NCBI RefSeq assembly: GCF_041912895.1
Contig: NZ_JAYSGI010000002.1
Coordinates: 372,001 to 436,000 of the forward strand
Direction: 5' to 3'
DNA from: Pelagerythrobacter sp041912895
Lineage (GTDB): Bacteria > Pseudomonadota > Alphaproteobacteria > Sphingomonadales > Sphingomonadaceae
DNA length: 64,000 nucleotides
This document shows, in pieces, positions 62,509-64,000 of this stretch. Numbering within the stretch: position 1 is the stretch's first letter; each line of letters begins with the position of its first letter. The position numbers and the translations under genes are program-made. The notes under the pieces are model-generated. The model ran no database searches. It was not told where the DNA came from and worked only from the letters and a program-made list of their open reading frames with translations.

Positions 62509-62529
62509 AATAAATCAATTTCCGTTATT
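62509..62529. promoter_or_regulatory. 21-bp inverted repeat in divergent promoter region
   Basis: AATAA (62509-62513) and TTATT (62525-62529) with an 11-bp spacer, the same geometry as the site at 50747. It lies between the MFS and isomerase genes; candidate operator for a locus regulator. Confidence 0.45.
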
Positions 62530-62641
62530 ATCTTGACGAGAGCGGGAAGGGCGAGGCACGGTGCGCGAAATCGGATGTCCGCCGGTCCAACGGCGGCGCG
62601 CGCCCGGCACAGGATGCCGGGCCGGGAAAGGGAGGATGATC

Positions 62642-63472
62642 GTGCCCGCAAGGTTGCTTGCGCCCCATCGCGTGGAAAAGCCCTGGGGGCGGCGCGACCT
62701 GTGGGGCGCGTTCGCCGATCCGGCGCCTGAAGAGGGGCCGGTCGGCGAGATCTGGTTCCAGTCGCCGGGCGACAGCGAACCGGACCTGCTCATCAAATAC
62801 CTGTTCACGAGCGAGAAGCTGTCGGTCCAGGTGCATCCCGACGACGAACAGGCGCAGGCGCGTGGGTTGCCGCGCGGCAAGGACGAGTGCTGGCTGATCC
62901 TCGATGCTGCACCCGATTCGACGATCGCGCTAGGCACCAAGGCGCCGGTGGGCGAAGCGGCGCTTCGCGAAGCCGCGCGCAACGGCAGCATCGAGGAGTT
63001 GCTGGACTGGAAGCCGGTCGCGCCGGGCGACTTCTTTTATTCGGCTTCGCACACGATCCACGCGATCGGTGCGGGGCTGACGCTGATCGAGGTCCAGCAG
63101 AATTCCGAGACCACCTATCGGCTCTACGACTACGGCCGCCCGCGCAAACTTCATCTCGATGATGGCGTCGCGGTGGCCGATGCGCGGCCCTATTCGCCCC
63201 ATCCCTCGCCGGGGCTCGTCGCGGACGGCCGAACGATCCTCGTCGAAGGCCCGAAGTTCGTGCTCGAACGGTTCGGCGAGGGCGATCGGGCGCTGGCGCT
63301 GCCCAAGGGCATGACGGCGTGGCTGGTGCCGGTGAGCGGGGCCGGCTCGGTCGACGGCGTCGAATTTCGCGCGGGCGAGTGTCTGGCGCTTTCGGGCGAG
63401 GCGCACATCGCCGCCGGGGGCGGGGCCGATATCCTGCTCGCCTATCCGGGCGACCGGCGGCTGCGCGACTGA
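62642..63472 (+). CDS. manA: class I mannose-6-phosphate isomerase
   Basis: About 276 residues, short (Bacillus-like) form. Zinc site blocks QVHPDDEQA and SASHTIHAIGAGLTLIEVQQ, with TYRLYDYGR. Interconverts mannose-6-P and fructose-6-P in the cytoplasm. GGAGG touches ATG 62636 directly, so the GTG at 62642 with 6-bp spacing is the better start. Placed before a GH92 gene, supporting use of mannosides. Confidence 0.93.
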   Translation: MPARLLAPHRVEKPWGRRDLWGAFADPAPEEGPVGEIWFQSPGDSEPDLLIKYLFTSEKLSVQVHPDDEQAQARGLPRGKDECWLILDAAPDSTIALGTKAPVGEAALREAARNGSIEELLDWKPVAPGDFFYSASHTIHAIGAGLTLIEVQQNSETTYRLYDYGRPRKLHLDDGVAVADARPYSPHPSPGLVADGRTILVEGPKFVLERFGEGDRALALPKGMTAWLVPVSGAGSVDGVEFRAGECLALSGEAHIAAGGGADILLAYPGDRRLRD

Positions 63473-63498
63473 ACATGAACCGACCGTGAGGAGAGACG

Positions 63499-64000
63499 AT
63501 GCAGGGCAAGGCGGTGAAAGTGCGGGGCGGGTTCGGGCCGGGGCTGAGAACGGCGATCGCGCCGCTGCTCCTCCTGTCGTCGGCAGCGGCGGCTCAGTCC
63601 GGCGCGCCGTCGCCGGTCGACTTGGCCGATCCCTTGGTCGGCACCGCGCCGCTCGACGATCCCGACGTGATCGGCAATGCGCCGCCGCCGGGAGAGCCCG
63701 TCTATTCGGGGCAGACCTCGCCCGGCGCGCGGCTGCCGCACGGCTCGGTCGCGGCTTCGCCGGTGAATAACAACATCGAGCTGCTCTATCCCAACGGCGT
63801 TCCCGTCCCCTACTACTACACCAATCCCACGATGATCGGCTTCACCGGCGGCGGCGGGTCGACCTACGGCGGCAATGCCGAACCGATCGTGATGCCGGTG
63901 GTGGGCGACTGGTCGCCGCCGCCCGCCTACAGCCAGTCGTATTATGACAAGACGCGCGAAAAGGCCTCGCCAGGGTACTATTCGGTCTATCTCGATACGT
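63499..64000 (+). CDS. GH92 family alpha-mannosidase (3' partial)
   Basis: 167 codons seen before the right edge; full enzymes have about 750 residues. Sec signal ending SSAAAAQS, then the GH92 N-terminal sandwich: VDLADPLVGTAP, SPGARLPHGSVAASPVN and the Gly-rich MIGFTGGGGSTYGG. Calcium-dependent exo-alpha-mannosidases form this family. Catalytic acids lie beyond the window. Start ATG 63499 with GAGGAGA. Confidence 0.85.
   Translation, partial: MQGKAVKVRGGFGPGLRTAIAPLLLLSSAAAAQSGAPSPVDLADPLVGTAPLDDPDVIGNAPPPGEPVYSGQTSPGARLPHGSVAASPVNNNIELLYPNGVPVPYYYTNPTMIGFTGGGGSTYGGNAEPIVMPVVGDWSPPPAYSQSYYDKTREKASPGYYSVYLDT

Overview
The window is a high-GC alphaproteobacterial chromosome segment. Gene content fits Sphingomonadales, probably an Erythrobacteraceae-like lineage: DUF2093, MmcB, LytTR two-component pair, RNase T2 and paired M48 peptidases. 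That placement is inference from gene content, not a marker-gene identification. There is no rRNA operon and no CRISPR array.

Bases 1-23470 are ordinary core chromosome: a PfkB kinase (cut by the left edge), GFA protein, an M28 peptidase of lower GC, purD and xseA diverging from overlapping start codons, M23 lipoprotein peptidase, rpmB, tadA, RNase T2, nadC, a LytTR/LytS-type two-component pair, an HD protein, an envelope quality-control run (M48-PDZ, DsbA-like, BepA-like), hydrolases, a PAS-like protein, sterol desaturase, mmcB, and tRNA-Arg(CCG).

Bases 23454-49565 are an integrated mobile element of about 26 kb. It is bounded by a perfect 20-bp direct repeat of the tRNA-Arg 3' end and carries a P4-type tyrosine integrase next to the right repeat. 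Its left end holds a nucleotide/base-modification cluster: an HMUDK_hel/aGPT-pyrophosphorylase-like protein, a membrane-anchored dCTP-deaminase/dUTPase-fold protein lacking the deaminase Glu, a MazG-like protein, and a small unknown. Next comes a MobV relaxase with an oriT-like inverted repeat. A leftward ten-gene operon then encodes podovirus-like ejection proteins, including a 1578-residue SNase...M15 protein. No capsid, portal or terminase large subunit was recognised. Rightward genes include an exported ClpP-like protein, an XRE repressor with palindromic operators, and unknowns including a PD-(D/E)XK-like protein. A leftward replication operon (excisionase-like HTH, CHC2/Toprim primase, DUF3987 helicase-like protein) and a 428-residue class unknown coupled to the integrase complete it. 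The element looks like a hybrid of an integrative mobilizable element and a phage satellite or decayed prophage.

Bases 49594-64000 are a catabolic locus for 3-keto-glycosides/glycans: Gfo/Idh oxidoreductase, cytochrome c, three TIM-barrel isomerase/epimerases (two with Tat-like signals), an MFS transporter, DUF1080 3-keto-glycoside hydrolase-like protein, gluconate-2-dehydrogenase-subunit-3-like chaperone subunit, GMC dehydrogenase, FG-GAP protein, ROK regulator, sugar-porter MFS, mannose-6-phosphate isomerase and the start of a GH92 alpha-mannosidase. The likely logic is periplasmic C3 oxidation of a glycoside with electrons passed to cytochrome c, cleavage of the 3-keto sugar, import, and reduction/isomerisation in the cytoplasm, next to a mannoside branch.
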